A stretch of DNA of 8,710 nt from Clostridia bacterium (GTDB taxonomy: Bacteria > Bacillota > Clostridia > Oscillospirales > Acutalibacteraceae): the NCBI GenBank assembly GCA_017501865.1, contig JAFVWD010000306.1, forward strand, positions 1 to 8,710. Direction: 5' to 3'. Under the pieces are notes generated by a model. It was not told the origin of the DNA. It ran no database searches and worked only from the letters and a program-made list of their open reading frames with translations. Shown here piece by piece: positions 7,515-8,710 of this stretch; position 1 is the first letter of the stretch, and each line of letters starts with the position of its first letter. The position numbers and the translations under genes are program-made.

Positions 7515-7515
7515 A

Positions 7516-8631
7516 ATGAAAAGAATTTTTATAACATTAATATTTACAATTTTCATATTTTTATCTTTTTCGGTATATGCCTGTGCAGGCAATGGCGATA
7601 TAGACAGCTATAAAGATGAATTTTCATATGAAGAAATGATATCGGAAATTGATTCTGCGACAGTAGAAATACTCAATGAAATAGGCATAACAGATATAAG
7701 CTATGAAAGTATTTTTTCAGTTACTCCGAAAAAAGTCTTCGATTCTTTTTTTCGCGTACTTACAGATTCCCTTAAGGAGCCGTTTAAATATTTTGTTTCA
7801 CTTGTAGGTCTTATGGCTGTTATGGCTCTTTTTACAAATCTTTCACACTCTCCTGAGACGGTAACCTTAATAGGTACCTCTTGTGTTGCCTGTGTTTTGG
7901 CAGTACCGGTAATATCTCTGGTTTCCGATTCTTTTTCGGTGCTTCAGGTAATGTCGGGATTTACATCAGCATTTACAGGAGTTTTTTGTGCGGTTGTTTC
8001 TGCTGCAGGCGGGGTTATAAGCGGTAGTGCATATTTCGGACTTAACATAAGTATTAATTCGGTGCTTAATGTTTTACTTTCTTCTTTATCACAGCCACTT
8101 ACAAATACAATGTGCTCATTGGCTTTTTTATCATGCTTCAATATAAAAAGCTTCAGCGAGAGAATAAGTGATTTGTTTAAAAAAGCATATATTTTTCTGC
8201 TTGGTATTACTACAACTGTTTTTTCAGGTGTCTCGGCTTTGAAAACAGTTTTAGGAAGCAGTGCAGATTCCGTTGCGATAAGGGGTGTAAAGTTTTTGGT
8301 AGGACACTCGCTTCCTATAGTCGGCGGTGTTGTGAGTGAAAGCTATCAGAGTATTCTTGCAAGCTTGGTGCTCATAAAAAATACTGTCGGAGTTTTCGGG
8401 ATTATAACTGTAGCGGTTATAGTTTTACCAATTGTTTCTGAATTGCTTGTATGGTGCTTTTGCCTGAATTTTATAAGCACCGTCGCTGAAATATTCGGTT
8501 GTTTTAAAATAGAAAATCTTATAAGTGTATTTAAAGATGTAATTATACTCCTTATTGCAACAATTGTGTTTTCAGCGTTGCTGTTTATAATATCTTGCGG
8601 AATGATGCTGATATTTAAAGGAGGTATTTAA
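7516..8631 (+). CDS. spoIIIAE: Stage III sporulation protein AE, multi-pass membrane protein
   Basis: The protein has 371 residues from the ATG at 7516; an in-frame TTG at 7501 is rejected because the ATG has a ribosome site and directly begins a signal peptide. The signal peptide is MKRIFI followed by a hydrophobic core to about residue 20, with likely cleavage after ACA (22-24). A polar extracytoplasmic stretch follows (about 25-85), then about seven membrane spans between 91 and 368. The family-typical segment LVGHSLPIVGGVVSES (261-276) matches the conserved Ser-hydrophobic-Pro-x-x-Gly region of SpoIIIAE. The Bacillus protein is about 399 residues, so this one is slightly short. It is the large membrane component of the SpoIIIA-SpoIIQ complex; a permease-like role is suggested in the literature but unproven. 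The junction with spoIIIAD is TAA-A-ATG. Its C-terminal codons contain the AAAGGAGGT ribosome site of spoIIIAF. Confidence 0.94.
   Translation: MKRIFITLIFTIFIFLSFSVYACAGNGDIDSYKDEFSYEEMISEIDSATVEILNEIGITDISYESIFSVTPKKVFDSFFRVLTDSLKEPFKYFVSLVGLMAVMALFTNLSHSPETVTLIGTSCVACVLAVPVISLVSDSFSVLQVMSGFTSAFTGVFCAVVSAAGGVISGSAYFGLNISINSVLNVLLSSLSQPLTNTMCSLAFLSCFNIKSFSERISDLFKKAYIFLLGITTTVFSGVSALKTVLGSSADSVAIRGVKFLVGHSLPIVGGVVSESYQSILASLVLIKNTVGVFGIITVAVIVLPIVSELLVWCFCLNFISTVAEIFGCFKIENLISVFKDVIILLIATIVFSALLFIISCGMMLIFKGGI
8617..8625 (+). promoter_or_regulatory. Perfect Shine-Dalgarno for spoIIIAF
   Basis: AAAGGAGGT is fully complementary to the 16S rRNA 3' end and is embedded in the last codons of spoIIIAE. 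The optimal start window, counting 8 nt after GGAGG, falls on ACG at 8633-8635, where no ATG, GTG or TTG exists in the spoIIIAF frame. Confidence 0.85.
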
Positions 8632-8632
8632 A

Positions 8633-8710
8633 ACGGAAGGTGTAAAAGCTGTTTTATTTAATTACGCAGTCTGTGCTTTGTTGGGGAGTATTTTTGAGTT
8701 TATTTCACCA
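8633..8710 (+). CDS. spoIIIAF: Stage III sporulation protein AF (3' partial) with apparent ACG start
   Basis: The frame from 8633 encodes 26 residues before the window ends, beginning (T/M)EGVKAVLFNYAVCALLG and continuing SIFEFISP. This fits the N-terminus of SpoIIIAF: a short charged start, a first hydrophobic helix, then a conserved hydrophobic-Pro. It is also in the position expected in the AA-AH operon. The frame has a stop at 8609-8611, and between that stop and the hydrophobic helix there is no ATG, GTG or TTG. The first such codons are TTG at 8678 and 8681, in mid-helix and without a ribosome site. ACG at 8633 lies 8 nt after a perfect GGAGG and makes a TAA-A-ACG junction matching the TAA-A-ATG junctions before spoIIIAC and spoIIIAE. 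SpoIIIAF is a membrane-anchored ring-forming component of the A-Q complex. Gene identity rests on only 26 residues plus synteny; the start codon may be genuine, mutant or a base error. Confidence 0.75.

Noticed and set aside
7501..7515. TTG start for spoIIIAE adding five residues
   Set aside because: The ribosome site GGAG lies downstream of this TTG and serves the ATG at 7516, which begins a clean signal peptide.
7573..7587. Possible lipoprotein signal (VYAC) in SpoIIIAE
   Set aside because: Tyr before Ala-Cys does not fit the lipobox well, and ordinary cleavage after ACA fits better.

Overview
The window looks like a piece of chromosome from a low-GC, endospore-forming Firmicute. It is probably a gut-type Clostridia member (Oscillospirales-like), judging from AT-rich sequence, strong AGGAGG-type ribosome sites, a complete-looking start of the spoIIIA sporulation operon, and a cyclic-nucleotide-domain/DUF2225 protein. 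The rank below class is a guess. Nothing suggests a mobile element, phage, CRISPR array or RNA gene; this is core chromosome.

Left part (3-947, + strand): the 3' portion of a gene whose start lies outside the window. It encodes the end of a cyclic-nucleotide-binding-type domain followed by a two-CxxC DUF2225-like domain and a helical C-terminus. It ends in a perfect 21-bp-arm palindrome (949-990) that can terminate transcription from both sides.

Middle part (1029-5398, - strand): a two-gene operon reading leftwards, a large YfhO-family membrane protein followed 11 nt later by a YifB/ComM-family AAA+ ATPase. A well-formed sigma-A-type promoter (TTGAAA, 17 nt, TATTAT with an extended -10 TG) lies just upstream of yfhO in the 173-bp divergent intergenic region.

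Right part (5572-8710, + strand): spoIIIAA, AB, AC, AD, AE and the first codons of spoIIIAF, tightly packed with ATGA overlaps or TAA-A-ATG junctions. In sporulating Firmicutes these proteins form the mother-cell half of the SpoIIIA-SpoIIQ (A-Q) channel/secretion-like complex that keeps the forespore active. The window ends before spoIIIAG and spoIIIAH would be expected.

The most unusual observation is at the spoIIIAE-spoIIIAF junction. The reading frame that clearly encodes SpoIIIAF has no ATG, GTG or TTG at its beginning. Instead an ACG sits exactly where the start should be: 8 nt after a perfect AAAGGAGGT site and in a TAA-A-ACG junction that mirrors two TAA-A-ATG junctions earlier in the same operon. 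This is either a rare non-canonical start, a strain mutation, or a sequencing error. I found no convincing undescribed system beyond this.
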